A DNA stretch of 64,000 bases, from positions 4,083,499 to 4,147,498 of the forward strand of contig NC_045449.1 in the NCBI RefSeq assembly GCF_002776525.5. The letters run 5' to 3'. The stretch is from Piliocolobus tephrosceles (Eukaryota; Chordata; Mammalia; Primates; Cercopithecidae). Each line of letters starts with the position of its first letter. Positions within the stretch are counted from its first letter, which is position 1. Below, one piece after another: positions 1 through 11,640 of the stretch. The notes beneath the pieces were generated by a model. It searched no databases. It was not told the DNA's origin and saw only the letters and a program-made list of their open reading frames with translations. The position numbers were made by a program, and so were the translations under genes.

Positions 1-110
1 ACCGGGGAGGCGGAGGTTGCTGTGACCTGAGATGGCGCCACTGCATGGCCGCCTGGGCGACAGAGCAAGATTCTGTCTCAAAAAAAAAAAAAGAAAGAAA
101 GAAAGAAAAG
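1..110 (+). repeat. Alu, 3' end only (cut by window edge)
   Basis: Right-arm end with the cctgggcgacagagcaag motif and an A-rich (gaaa)n tail. The element starts before base 1. Confidence 0.9.
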
Positions 111-304
111 ACATTCAGTTGCTAATCTGAAGGATTACCAACTCTCCCTATTGGAAACTACCAGAATATAAACATAAATGTGTCTGCAACGTAAGGTAGG
201 TAAGTGGGATGCATCATATTGAGATGATACTAAGTACCATTTCTAGTGTAGAGAAAAACAGATGACAGTTATCACTGTCACTGCCTGACATACAAAAATG
301 GAAC

Positions 305-386
305 AGAACAGTGGGGTAATGAGGGGAGGGGAAGAGAAGGGAAGGAGAGAGAGAGAGCAAGAGAGAGAGGAGTTGGGGGAGAGTGA
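305..386. repeat. Purine-rich (GA/GGGGA) tract
   Basis: Nearly pure A/G run with gaga and gggga units in otherwise unique intron sequence. Confidence 0.7.
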
Positions 387-482
387 AAACAAAGGGAAAA
401 GGGTCTATTAAACAGAGGCCTAAAGAAGCCAAAATTTGGAAATGGCAAATCTGAGAAGAGCCTGAATAAAAAGTGGGGCTAA

Positions 483-764
483 GGCCATGCATGGTGGCTC
501 ACACCTATAATCTCAGCACTTTGGGAGGCCGAGGCAGGACCTCAGGATCACCAGAGATCAGGACTTCAACACCAGCCTGGCCACCATGATGAAACCCATC
601 TCAACTAAAAGATACAAAAATCAGCTGGACATGGTGGCGCACACCTGGAGTCCCAGCTACTTGGGAAGCTGAGGCGGGAGAATCGCTTGAACCTGAGAGC
701 CAATATTGCACCACTGCACTCCAGCCTGAGCAACAGAGCAAGACTCCGTCTCTCAAAAAAAAAA
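483..764 (+). repeat. Alu (old, S/J-like)
   Basis: Begins ggccatgcatggtggctcac and ends in an A run. The right arm is shortened before the gccactgcac motif. Confidence 0.9.
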
Positions 765-912
765 GAGGGACTGAAAATAGAGATTAACTGAAAGTCTGTA
801 TACTCAACATTTTTTCTCACCTACATCCAAAATGTTAACTTTCCCAAAATAATAATGATAATATATAAATTTTGTATAAATATACTGAAGAATACTATAA
901 TTAGAACTGCTA

Positions 913-1220
913 GGCTGGATGCAGTGGCTCATGCCTGTCATCCCAGCACTTTGGGAGGCAGAGGCAAGTGGATCACCTGAAGTCAGGAGTTCAAGATCAG
1001 CCTGGCCAACATGGTGAAACCCCCATCTCTAGTAAAAATACAAAAAAATTAGCCAGGCATGGTGGCGCACGCCTATAATCCCTGTTACTCAGGAGGCTGA
1101 GGTGGGAGAATCGCTTGAACTCGAGAGGCAGAGGTTGCAGTGAGCCGAGATCGCGCCACTGCATTCCAGCCTGGGCGACAGAGCAAGACTCTGTCTCAGA
1201 AAAACCAAAAAATAAATAAA
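913..1220 (+). repeat. Alu, full length, with target-site duplication
   Basis: Complete dimer with tail aaaaccaaaaaataaataaa. It is flanked by the perfect 10-bp repeat agaactgcta at 903-912 and 1221-1230. Confidence 0.95.
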
Positions 1221-1403
1221 AGAACTGCTAGTGTGGGTATTGGTGCCAAAAACAATTACTCCTTCATTTTGGAATTTAAATGACACCTCTTCCTCCAACC
1301 CTTACTTTCAGTTTAGTATCTGCTTTGTCTTCCATATAGCCATATAACCATACAGCTTTGAATGACATAAATACCATTTCTTTTTTCCCCAGACTGTCAC
1401 TTC

Positions 1404-1697
1404 TTTTTTTTTTTTTGAGACGGAGTCTCGCTATTTCGCCCAGGCTGGGGTGCAGTGGCCAGATCTCAGCTCACTGCAAGCTCCTCCTCCCGGGTTTACG
1501 CCATTCCCTTGCCTCAGCCTCCTGAGTAGCTGAGACTACAGGCGCCCACCACCTCGCCCGGCTAGTTTTTGTATTTTTAGTAGAGACGAGGTTTCACTGT
1601 GTTAGCCAGGATGGTCTCGATCTCCTGACCTCGTGATCCGCCCGTCTCGGCCTCCCAAAGTGCTGGGATTACAGGCTTGAGCCACCGCGCCCGGCCT
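1404..1697 (-). repeat. AluY, Old World monkey AluYR-like
   Basis: Full-length antisense AluY with the cacctcgcccggctag variant. The 13-bp target-site duplication agactgtcacttc is at 1391-1403 and 1698-1710. It landed at the tail of the older Alu that follows. Confidence 0.93.
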
Positions 1698-1710
1698 AGA
1701 CTGTCACTTC

Positions 1711-2017
1711 TTTTTCTTTTTTTTTTTTTTTTTTTAGATAGGGTCTCACTCTGTTGCCTGGGCTGAAGTGTAGTGGTGATCATAGCTCAGTGCAGGCTTG
1801 AACACCTGAGCTCATGCAATCAATCCCCCCACCTCAGCCTCTGGAGCGTCTAGGACTACATGTGCACATCACCACACCCAGCTAATTTTTGTACTTTTTG
1901 TAGACTGGGTTTCACCATGTCGCCCAGGCTGATCTCGAATTCCTGGTCTCAAGTAACTCAACTGCCTCGGCCTCCCAAAGTGCTGGGATTACAGGCATAA
2001 GCTACCACGTCCAGTCT
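1711..2017 (-). repeat. Alu (old, J/S-like)
   Basis: T-rich tail, then a diverged dimer ending accacgtccagtc. It abuts the younger Alu on its left. Confidence 0.9.
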
Positions 2018-2559
2018 CAAAATAATTTAAAAGGAAAATTTCCCAGGGCTGGTAGTCTTTAAAATTAAAGCAAATTTTAATTTGGCATATTAAAAAGAGT
2101 TCACACAACTCTGTGAAATTTCCAAAGACCAACAATAAAGAAAAGAACCTAAAGACAATGGGGGAAAAAAAGAAAAGGGAAAAAAGAACAAGTCACCTAA
2201 AAATGGAAAAGAATCAACCTAGCATCAATTTTCACATCAGCAATAATAAATGGTAAAATATAAATTCTACGTAAATTTGATTTTCTCCCTATAATATTAG
2301 AAACCAAGCATCAATCAAGTATAAGAGAAGAATAAAAGCACCTTACATCATAAATAGACTAAGGATTTAATTGCCACATACCCTAAGACATTACTCTAGG
2401 ATGAAGGAGGAAATCAAGAAAAAAAAGAAGAAATGGGATGCATGAAACAAAAGATTCAATTGAGAAGAGCAGTGAAGGGGTAATCTGAACAAGTCAGCTA
2501 AGCAGCAGGCTGAGAAAGTCAATCAAATCTGGGGCCAAAGCAGCCAGATCAGACATGAA
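2018..2559. other. Intron 4 sequence, no gene seen
   Basis: A-rich unique-looking sequence. It may be a decayed LINE, but I cannot assign a family. No splice-flanked coding segment was recognised. Confidence 0.5.
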
Positions 2560-2784
2560 GAGATCAAGACCATCCTGGCCAACATGGTGAAACTCCATCT
2601 CTACTAAAAATACAAAAAATTAGCTGGGCATGATGGCACGTGCCTGTAGTCGCAACTACTCAGGAGGCTGAGGCAGGAGGATTGCTTGAACTTGGGAGGT
2701 AGAAGTTGCAGTGAGTTGAGATTGTGCCACTGCACTCTAGCCTGGCGACAGAGTGAGACTACATCTTTAAAAAAAAAAAAAAAA
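2560..2784 (+). repeat. Alu, 5' truncated
   Basis: Starts inside the left arm at agatcaagaccatcctggcc and ends in a poly-A tail. Confidence 0.9.
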
Positions 2785-2945
2785 TGGAGCCAAAGAATAA
2801 AGGGATCCAGGAAAGAGGTGGCTAAGAAAAATGGGGGTTTCCTGGAATATGTACTGCTGATTGAGAGGTCAGAAAAACAATACTATGAAAACATGATCAA
2901 AGGTGTAGTATGCAAGAAGAAAAAGCAAGTAAGAACCGTAAACTG

Positions 2946-3237
2946 GGCCACGTGTGGTGGCTCACGTCCGTAATCCCAGCACTTTGGGAAGCCGAGGTGG
3001 GTGAACTACCTGAGGTCAGGAGTTTGAGACCAGCCTGGCCAACATGGCAAAACCCTGTCTCTACCAAAAATACAAAAATTAGCCAGACATGGTGGCACAC
3101 GCCTATAATCCCAGCTACTCAGGAGGCTGAGGCAAGAGACTCACTTGAACCTGGGAGGTGGAGGTTGCAGTGAGCTGAGATTGTGCCACTGCACTCCAGC
3201 CTGAGTAAGAGTGAGACTCTGTCTCAAAAAAAGAATA
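2946..3237 (+). repeat. Alu, full length
   Basis: Starts ggccacgtgtggtggctcac. The 8-bp duplication gtaaactg is at 2938-2945 and 3238-3245. Confidence 0.93.
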
Positions 3238-3573
3238 GTAAACTGTTTATAAGTCATGGTTTTTGGTTTTAATATGAGACAACTAACCAGTTAAATCAGA
3301 AGGAAGAACCAGTGGGTTTCAAGAAAAAAAAAAAGGAATAGATTTTGCACAATTTGTGGTGTTCGGACTAGAACTCATGTTTGCATATTTCAACTTCACA
3401 TTAAGGCCTATTTCAACACATAGGAAAATGTTTAGCATCAAGAGAATAACTTTACTTTGGCAGTACATTTGGCTTTTTTTTTGGATTCAGCTATTTTGAG
3501 GGTAAATAAACATTTTTGCATAGTCATGGTCCTGGTTATTGGCTATTAATTTACTCTTCTTTAAGATAAAAGA
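3238..3573. other. Intron 4 spacer, nothing recognised
   Basis: AT-rich sequence between Alus with no recognisable gene or repeat. Confidence 0.5.
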
Positions 3574-3882
3574 GCCAGGGCAGGGGCCTGTGGCTCATGC
3601 CTGTAATTCCAGCACTTTGGGAGTCCGAGGTGGGCGGATCACGAGGTCAGGAGATCGAGACCATCCTGGGTAACATGGTGAAACCCTGTATCTACTAAAA
3701 ATACAAAAAATTAGCCGGTGGTAGTGGTGGGCACCTGTAGTCCCAGCTACTCGGGAGGCTGAGGCAGGAGAATGGTGTGAACCTGGGAAGTGGATGTTGC
3801 AGTGAGCCGAGATCACGACACTGCACTCCAGCCTGGGTGACAGAGTGAGACTCTGTCACAAAAAAAAAAAAAAAAAAAGAAG
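3574..3882 (+). repeat. Alu, full length
   Basis: Dimer with a 20-base A tail. A second Alu follows directly after gaag. Confidence 0.92.
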
Positions 3883-4204
3883 GGCTGGACGTGGTGGCTC
3901 ACACCTGTAATCACACCACCTTGGAAGGCTGAGGTGGGCGGATCAGTTGAAGTCAGGAGCCCGAGACCAGCCTGGCCAACATGGTGAAACCCATCTCTAC
4001 TAAAAACACACAAAAAAATTGCTGGGTGTGGTTCCACACATCTGTAATACCAGCTGCTTGGGAGGCTAAGGCAGGAGAATCGCTTTAACACGGAAGGCAG
4101 AGGTTGTGGTTGCAGTGAGGTGAGATCACGCCACTGCACTCCAGCCTGGGCAACAGAGCAAGAGACCCTGTTTAAAAAATAAATACATACGTAAAATAAA
4201 AAAG
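3883..4204 (+). repeat. Alu, full length, tandem with previous
   Basis: Older and more diverged dimer in the same orientation as 3574-3882, with tail taaaaaataaatacatacg. Confidence 0.92.
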
Positions 4205-4223
4205 GCAACTTGTCAGCTCTGAT

Positions 4224-4520
4224 TTTTTTTTTTTTTTGAGACAGAGTCTCGCACTGTCACTCTGGCTGGAGTGCAGTGGTGCAATCTCGGCTCACTACAA
4301 ACTCCACCTCCCAGGTTCAAGCAATTTTCCGTGCCTCAGCCTCCCAAGTAGCTGGGATTACAGGCGCGTGCCACCACGTCTGGCTAATTTTTTTGTATTT
4401 TTAGTAAAGACGGGGGTTTCACTATGGCCAGGCTGATTTCAAACTCCTGACCTTGTGATCTGCCCGCCTCAGCCTCCCAAAGGGCTGGGATTACAGGTGT
4501 GAGCCACCGCGCCCAGCCAA
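4224..4520 (-). repeat. Alu, full length
   Basis: Flanked by ctctgat at 4217-4223 and 4521-4527. It lies only 19 bp from the + strand Alu on its left, forming an inverted pair. Confidence 0.93.
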
Positions 4521-5394
4521 CTCTGATCTTATTATTAAAATTGCTGATAGTTGAGCATGAACCAAATAAACATTCATCAGTTCTCTCTCAAAATGATTCC
4601 CTAGGATTTCTTTTAATGCAGCTATCACCCCTTCTCCCTTATCATCTCTTACATTGTTTAGACTAATACTTGATTAAATAGATAGTTTTCTGCAGTTTTT
4701 AGTTCAATTCCATTATTAATTTCAGTCACAGTTTTCAAAGGGAGTTATCTATAGTGTCTTAGTCTATATGTAAGATTCCACCCAAGTTATTATTAACCTA
4801 AGAAAAAAGGTAAAGTTTATGCCCTGGCTTTGGTATACAGTACTAACAAAGGTTCTCAGAATAAGAATGAAAGGCTTTTCAAAGAAGGAGAGAAGGCTAA
4901 GGAACTAGGAACGATTCTAGATTAAAGCAAACTAATAAAACTTGAATACAAACATAACAAAGGTTCCTAGACTAGCCACTGGATTTAAAAAGAAAAAAAG
5001 CTGTGGGATAGGGGCGTGGCAGCTATAAAGAATACGGGACAATCCAATCCAATGTCAATATAGATTGTATATAGTACCACATCAATGACAGACTTGTACT
5101 GTGTAAGTCTATAAGTAAGTCTGTCATATGGAAAGATAGCATTGTTCTTAGGGAACAGATCCTGAAACATTTTGGGGTGAAGGGTTATGGTATCTATAAA
5201 CTACTCTCAAACTGTTTAGAAAAAAGTGTTGCAAAATTTCTACAATTGGTGAATCTGGGTGAAAGGTATGGTGGTGTTCATTTAACTAATACATTTTTTT
5301 CTATAGATGTGAAACTTTTGAAAATTGAGAACTTGGGGATAATAACATGACCTTTAGACTAGGCATTAAATTGTCTTAGATATGACAATCGCTT
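4521..5394. other. Intron 4 sequence with a possible ancient L1 3' end
   Basis: Mostly unique. From about 5070 to 5340 the wording (tgttcttagggaacag, ctactctcaaactg, gtgaaaggtatggtgg) resembles the 3' UTR of old L1M elements in + orientation. An 11-bp perfect inverted repeat sits at 5085-5095 and 5117-5127. Confidence 0.45.
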
Positions 5395-5684
5395 TTGTTT
5401 TTAGAGTCCAGGTCTTGCTCTGTCGCCCAGGCTGGAGTGCAGTGACGTGATCTCGGCTCACTGCAACCTCCGCCTCCGGGGTTGAAGCGATTCTCCTGCC
5501 TCAGCCTCCCAAATAGCTGGGACTACAGGCGCCCGCCACCACACACGGCTAATTTTTTGTATTTTTAGTAGAGAGAGGGTTTCACCGTGTTAGCCAGGAT
5601 GGTCTCAATCCCCTGACCTCATGATCCGCCCACCTCGGCCTCCCAAAGTGCTGGGATTACAGCCGTGAGCCACCGTGCCCAGCC
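5395..5684 (-). repeat. Alu, near full length
   Basis: Short T tail, then an antisense dimer ending ccgtgcccagcc. Confidence 0.92.
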
Positions 5685-6050
5685 CCAATTCCTTACTCTT
5701 TATCTTTTGTGTTAACTACTGTAGGATTTTGCTCTGTGGTTACCAAGAGGCTTACAAAAAAATTTCATAGTTACGACAAGCCATTTTAAGCTGATAAAAA
5801 TCTGACTGCATTGAAAAACTACACTTCTGCTCTGCCCATCCCCCCCCCAATTGTAAATTGGGTGTCACAGTTTCCATCCTAATAACAACGTACAGTATTC
5901 TTGAAAACTGCGGAGAGGAGAATTTAAGTGTTCCCACAACAAAATTAGTAAGTATGTGAGGTAATGCGTATGTGAATTAGCTCAATTAGTCACTCCACAA
6001 CATATACATATTTCAAAACAACATGTTGTATACAATAAATATGCACTTTT
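5685..6050. other. Intron 4 spacer near exon 4
   Basis: No repeat recognised apart from a short C run near 5841-5848. Confidence 0.5.
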
Positions 6051-6216
6051 GGCCAGGCATGGTGGCTCACACATGTCATCGGAACAATTTGGGAGGCCAA
6101 GGCTGGAGGACCACTTGGGCCCAGGAGTTGGAGGTTGCAGTGACCCATGATTGTGCCACTGCACTCCAGCCTAGGTGACAGAGAGAGACCCTGTCTCAAA
6201 AAAAAAATAAATAAAT
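6051..6216 (+). repeat. Alu monomer (FLAM-like)
   Basis: Single-arm element. The ggccaggcatggtggctcac start passes directly to gaggttgcagtgacccatga and an A-rich tail, without a second arm. Its 3' end is about 170 bp from exon 4. Confidence 0.75.
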
Positions 6217-6271
6217 ATGTAAACAAATATATTTATATTTATTTTCTCAAAAATAAGAACTATGGAAAGAG

Positions 6272-6330
6272 ATACATACACACACACACATGCATGCACA
6301 CATTCATGCATACTTACATACATACTAACT
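6272..6330. repeat. (CA)n/(CATA)n simple repeat
   Basis: Imperfect CA, CATG and CATA units, about 55 bp downstream (in transcript sense) of the exon 4 donor. Confidence 0.8.
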
Positions 6331-6385
6331 ATAGTTCAAGTTTTATCACAAGGGAAAGTGAAGGGAAGACGTGTGACCGCCTTAC

Positions 6386-6564
6386 CGCAGCATCAACATT
6401 AGCAGGTGAGTCTCCATTAGGGTCTGCCAGCATAGAAATGACACTAATCATGATGGTTTCCACTGTGTGGATAGGCAGCCAGCGTTCTTCTGGCTTTTCA
6501 TAACCATACTTATCTTCCCCAGGCTCATGAAGAATAGAAATGCACACATCACCATTTTTATCAA
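6386..6564 (-). CDS. UBE2G1: UBE2G1 exon 4: catalytic exon
   Basis: UBE2G1 is an E2 enzyme that accepts ubiquitin from E1 as a thioester on its cysteine and passes it on. It is known for building K48-linked chains, including with cullin-RING ligases. This 179-nt exon encodes residues 83 (last two bases) to 142. It holds the active-site Cys in NGDVCISIL (C90) and, right after it, the acidic loop HEPGEDKYGYEKPEERW. That loop is the insertion that sets Cdc34/UBE2G-type E2s apart from minimal E2s. The helix that follows includes VETIMISVISMLADPN. The acceptor on the minus strand reads ttgaattttgcag before TTGATAAA, and the donor reads GCTGCG then gtaag. The frame is open and I see no change from the conserved vertebrate protein as I remember it. 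Confidence 0.97.
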
Positions 6565-7642
6565 CTGCAAAATTCAAGAAGAGGCTTGTTTCATATATTG
6601 CTAATTTGGTTATACACAAAATTATCAATTACAAATGTGACCCTGATTCACACAGTACCTTTATCAAACATGACACATACACAGAAGTTAATGTCCAAAA
6701 TGGAACGTGTTGACTTTTTTAGGAAGACTATAGTATAGATTTTACCAAATACACAGGATCCATCTGACAAATCCAGTAGGAATGTAAGCTATCTTTTTCA
6801 TTTATGTAAAACATAAAGCTATCTAGTATGTAGATGGTGCCTAACATTTACATGTCCTAAGTATAATATAATAAATGAATAAATAGCAACTATTGGATGC
6901 ATTCTTCATTTGCAGAAAGCATATTTTTCCAAATACCAGCAACTGAGTTTCTATGTAATGGCTTCCTAGTTTCCCCACTAACTTACCGACTTAAATGAGT
7001 GATAGTCAAAGGCCGAGAGATTTTCCTAAGAAATGTGTTTTTACAATCATATAAAGGCAAAATTGTATTTTCTGGGAAAGGAGTATATTCAGATTCACAA
7101 AACAAACATGCCATACTGCCAATGAAAACTCATCAACATATATGACACTCATGAGGCCTCCTTTCCATGAACACATTTAATAAGAAAAACATCCTTATTT
7201 TTAGGAGACATGTATTGACCTGTTTAAGTGGTTCGGCAAAAAGTAAAATACTACTTATTGATTTAAAAAAACATCTTAATCCACTAATTCATTTATACAT
7301 CATACAAATAATCCCTATTGTGAAATGAATCTTTTATGGTAATGTTTACCCACTGTAAAATTTTTTTAAAAGCATACTTTGAGGAAGAAATTTTAGAAAG
7401 GAATTTGAGTAGTGACAATATTTATGTATATTTCATTCCTAAGTTATCCTATATAGTCTAACAAATTTGTGAATAAATATAATTCTAAATGTTAGTTTTC
7501 ATTTCATGACATCAGTATTTCTGCTGTTATGAACTCTGGGTAATCAGAATCAAAGTCTGTATATACCAATCAATATCACTGCTCTCTTAATTCAACAAAT
7601 TCTTATTTTTTGGTGTTGTTTGTTGTTGCTGTTTTGGTTTTT
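6565..7642. other. Intron 3, proximal part
   Basis: About 1 kb of AT-rich sequence with no recognised repeat or second exon. The first bases on the exon side carry the polypyrimidine tract of the exon 4 acceptor. Confidence 0.55.
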
Positions 7643-8067
7643 TTCGAGACAGGGTCTCACTTTGTCACCCAGCTGGAGTGCAGTGGTATGATCACAGCTC
7701 TATGCAGCCTTGACTTCCCAGGCTCAAGCGATCCTCCTGCCTCAGCCCCTGAAGTAGCTGGGACCATGGGCACATGGCATGATGCCTGGTTAACCTGGCT
7801 TTTGTTTTTTTTTTTTTTTTTGGTAGAGATGGGGTCTCACTATGTTGCCCAGGCTGGTCTGAAACTCCTGGCTCTAGCAATCCTCCCACCTCAGCCTCCC
7901 AGGCAGTTGGGACTATAGGCACATGGCACCATTCCTGGCTTTTTTTTTTTTCTTGGTAAAGATATCGTCTTACTATATTGCCCAGGCTGGTCCCACACAC
8001 TTGGGACACTCCCACAATCAGCCTCGCAAAGGGTTGGGATTACAGGAAAGAGCCCCTGCGCCAGCCA
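7643..8067 (-). repeat. Trimer-like Alu with duplicated middle
   Basis: Antisense Alu of about 425 bp instead of 300. Arm-like blocks begin at gagacagggtctcac (7643), ggtagagatggggtctcac (7822) and ggtaaagatatcgtcttac (7956), each after a T-rich tract. The last block ends in gcgccagcc. Either one Alu gained an extra arm or two elements recombined. Confidence 0.75.
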
Positions 8068-8259
8068 ACAAATGCCTACTGCATGCCAGGCACACATGTG
8101 ACAGAGAAGTACAGCAGTGAATGTATGACAGGAAAGGCCCGCGTCTTCAATGTTTTATGTATGAGTTTTTCTATAATTAAGGTTCCTCTTCCCAATCCAT
8201 CCCTATCTGCTAGTAAAATCTATTAACTAAAATAGAATCAGGGCAAGAGTAACATTGAG

Positions 8260-8556
8260 GGCCAGGCGTGGTGGCTCAAGCCTGTAATCCCAGCACTTTG
8301 GGAGGCCAAGGAGGGTGGATTACCTGCGGTCAGGAGTTAGAGACCAGCCTCGCCAACGTGGAGAAATCCCATCTCTACTAAAAATACAAAATTAGCCAGG
8401 CATTGTGGTACACGCCTGTAATCCCAGCTACTCGGGAGGCTGGGGCAGGAGAACTGCTTGAAGCCAGGAGGTGGAGGTTGCCGTGAGCCAACATGGTGCC
8501 ATTGCACTCTAGCCTGGGCAATGAGTGAAACTCCATCTCAAAAAAAAAAAAAAAAA
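8260..8556 (+). repeat. Alu, full length
   Basis: Starts ggccaggcgtggtggctcaag and ends in 17 A. Confidence 0.93.
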
Positions 8557-9194
8557 TCGAAACTTGTAACGCTACAAAGTTCAGCATAGAGTATTACTAT
8601 TTTACAATGTTTTCTGTACTTATTGTGTAATAAGAATTTTTTCCAAATCATTTTTCTTTAAAAATATGCTATTAAGTATGTGCACAGAATTCTAACACCA
8701 CAACGTAAGATCCATTTTCCTTTTTTAAAAAAAATCAAGCTATCGCTAATCCGGGATCTTTACATTTTTAACCTTCTCATGTCATTTTAAACATACAGTT
8801 TATTTTAGAATGAGAAGATTTTTTAGGCTTAATACCTATTATCAAACTATATTTTAAAGGATTGTATCAATTTATACTGCCATCAGCAATCTGAGATGTC
8901 CATTTCATTGCCTCGTCAAGATGAACATTTTCCTTTATTGATGCTGTTTAAATTTTATACATGACATCTGGTTTAATTCACTTTTCTAAATGCTTTGGGG
9001 TGACAACTTTCCACGGATCTCACCTGTATGTCTCTCCTCTTCTGTGAAATGTCTGTTCTTATCCTTTAGCCAGTTATGGACTTCATGTTTACTTTTCTCT
9101 TGCCAAAACGTTTCTCAGTTTTCCCCGTATAATTTTTGCCTGTTACTTTTTTCTTTCATTTCAGTGTTCACTAGAGATGGAACTAAGCTACCTG
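8557..9194. other. Intron 3 spacer
   Basis: AT-rich. The part from about 8700 to 9150 has the flavour of a decayed minus-strand L1 (cattgcctcgtcaagatgaac, tatcctttagccagttatgg), but I cannot place it firmly. Confidence 0.35.
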
Positions 9195-9503
9195 GGCCGG
9201 GCACTATGGCTTGGCCCACTGTAATGTACGGCTGGCCTGTAATCCCAGCACTTTGGGAGGCTGAGGTAGGCGGACCTCCTGAGGTCAGGAGTTCGAGACC
9301 AGCCTGGCCAACATAGTGAACCCATCTCCAAAAACAATACAAGAATTAGCCAGGCTTGGTGGCACACACCTGTAATCCCAGCTACTCAGGAGGCCGAGAC
9401 AGGTGAATCACTTGAACCCGGGAGGCGGAGGTTGCAATGAGCCACTGCACTCCAGCCTGGGCGACAGAGTGAGACTCTGTCTCAAAAAAAAAAAAAAAAA
9501 AAA
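9195..9503 (+). repeat. Alu with altered 5' end
   Basis: The head is rearranged (gcactatggcttggcccactgta before the normal cctgtaatcccagcac). The right arm lacks the gagatcgcg block. Confidence 0.88.
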
Positions 9504-10139
9504 CCACTCAAACCAAAACAAACAAAACCAAACTACCTAAACAACGCATACACTTCTAGCTATCTCCTTTTTCTTGAGGTCATGCATCTAAAATTCTGAA
9601 AAACTGATTTACCCTCATCTTCTCTATTTACTTACTACTCGGGTATTCCTTTATTCTCCTAGAAACTGGCTTCTTCTCCCTAGCAGGATGCTACAGCTGT
9701 GTCCACAAGTGGTCTGGATAACATATTTATTCTCCTGGGTACTTTTACCTACCTGAAGTCACCCCTCTGGGCCAAGACAACTAATACTATGACAACACTT
9801 TGCTGGATACATTTTCCTCCCCTGGCGTCTGTGGTACTCTTGTTTTCCCCAGGTTCTTGAACCATTGTCTCACTCACTTTCTAGTTTTCATCTTCCTTAA
9901 TCTGACCTTGCATGTTATCCTAATCCCCAACATTAACTGTACTTTCCCTAGGAAAATTAACCCATTCATTATCATGTTATCTATCATCTTGATACAGTAA
10001 CTCCCAAGGCCCTTAAGCTCAATGCTGAACCCTAGACTAGTTTTACCTAATTATCTAACTGGATGTAGCAAGTATACCACAAGAAAAACTGAATATATGT
10101 AAGGTCAGTCACAAAAAAACTATTTCCCTATAATAATTT
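9504..10139. other. Intron 3 spacer
   Basis: Pyrimidine-rich unique sequence with no gene or clear repeat seen. Confidence 0.5.
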
Positions 10140-10925
10140 TATAACATCTCTATAATTCACCTACTATACAATTTACCTATTTGAAGAACACAATTTAATG
10201 GTTTCTGTCTAGTATGTCTACAAAGTTGTACAATCAATACCACAATCAATTTTAGACTATTTTCACCCTACAATGAAACCCAGTACCAATCAGCAACCAT
10301 TCCTCAATCCCCCCACTTCCCCTCCAGCAGTAGGGAACCACTAACCTACTTCCGGTCTCTATGGATCTGCCTATTCTTGACATTTCATATAAAGAGAATC
10401 GTAACCTGTCACCTTTTACGACTGACTTTATTCACTTAGTGTAATGTTTCCAAGGTTCATCTATGCTGTAACATGTATCACTACTTCATTTCTTTCTTTT
10501 CTTAAGAAAACAGTATCATGTAATTCATTTCTTTTTATTGCCAAATAATATTCCATTACATGGATCCACATTTTGTTTTTCTATTTATCAACTGATGACA
10601 TTTGGGCTGTTCCTACTTTTTGGCTGTTATGAATAATAAACGCTGCTATGAACACTCATATTCAAGTTTTTTCTGGACACGTGTGTTCAATTTTCTTGGT
10701 TATGTTCCTAGGACTGGAACTGCAGGGTCATATGGTAACTATGCTTAACCTTTTGAGGAACTGCCACACTCTTTTCCAAACATCCGCACCATTTACCTTC
10801 TTGCCAGTAGTGCACTGGAGTTCTAATTTCTCTAATTCCTCATTGACACTTGTTATTATCTTTTTGATTATAGGAATCCTAGTGGGTAAAAAGTGGTATT
10901 TCATTATAGTTTTCACTCTATAATT
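10140..10925 (-). repeat. L1M 3' portion (ancient LINE-1)
   Basis: In antisense it matches the end of old L1: ccattacatggatccacattttg, gctgctatgaacactcatattcaag, ggaactgcagggtcatatggtaact and ttgaggaactgccacact are typical L1 ORF2-end wording. No intact frame. Confidence 0.88.
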
Positions 10926-11314
10926 ATTTTTGCAAATGGCCAGTCAATCCTAAATTCTTACTTTTCCATTACCATCCACCTCTGGCAGTCAAGTCAAAGA
11001 AACTAAACTGCCCTTCCTGCGACACTATTCTTAGTTCAAGCTTTTATTGTTTTGTACTCAAATTATTGCTAAAATGCTCTACCTCCCTGCTATCTCTCTG
11101 ACTTCCCCTTCCAATCTTCTATGAGTATAATCTTTCAAGAAGGAAAATGTAAGAGGAACCTATTACATAGCTTTTATATTTTTTGTCATTTTCTCTTTTT
11201 GTCATGACAACCTACTATTATGCACAGCTTTAAAAGTCATTAATTAAACAAGGCCTTACAGCCTCAAGAACAAAGTTCAAGCCAAGCATCATCTTCGTTC
11301 AAAATTCCATCTAA
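10926..11314. other. Intron 3 spacer
   Basis: Unique-looking, possibly a decayed L2 (tgctctacctccctgc, cttccccttcc). Weak. Confidence 0.3.
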
Positions 11315-11640
11315 GACCGGGTGCAGTGGCTCATGTCTGTAATCCCAGCACTTTGGGAGGCTGAGGCAGGCGGATCACTTGAGGTCAGGAGTTTGAGACC
11401 AGCCTGTCCAATATGGTGAAACCCTGTCTCTACTAAAACTACAAAAATTAGCCAGGCGTTGTGGTGGACGCTTGTAATCCCAGCTACTCAGGAGGCTGAG
11501 GCAGGAGAATCACTTAAACCTAGGAGGCGGAGGTTGTAGTGAGTCAAGATCGTCCCACTGCACTTCTGGGTGACAGAGTAACACTCCATCTCAAAAAAAA
11601 AAAAACGAAAAAAAAAAAAAAGAAAAGAAAAAAATAAAAA
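11315..11640 (+). repeat. Alu, full length, long A-rich tail
   Basis: Starts gaccgggtgcagtggctcatg. The tail of about 50 bases mixes A runs with cg and ag interruptions. Confidence 0.92.

Noticed and set aside
3813..4208. 131-codon open frame on the minus strand
   Set aside because: It is the antisense of two tandem Alus. The peptide has the typical Alu wording (SVAQAGVQW, LSLPSSW), and many similar frames in this window have the same source.
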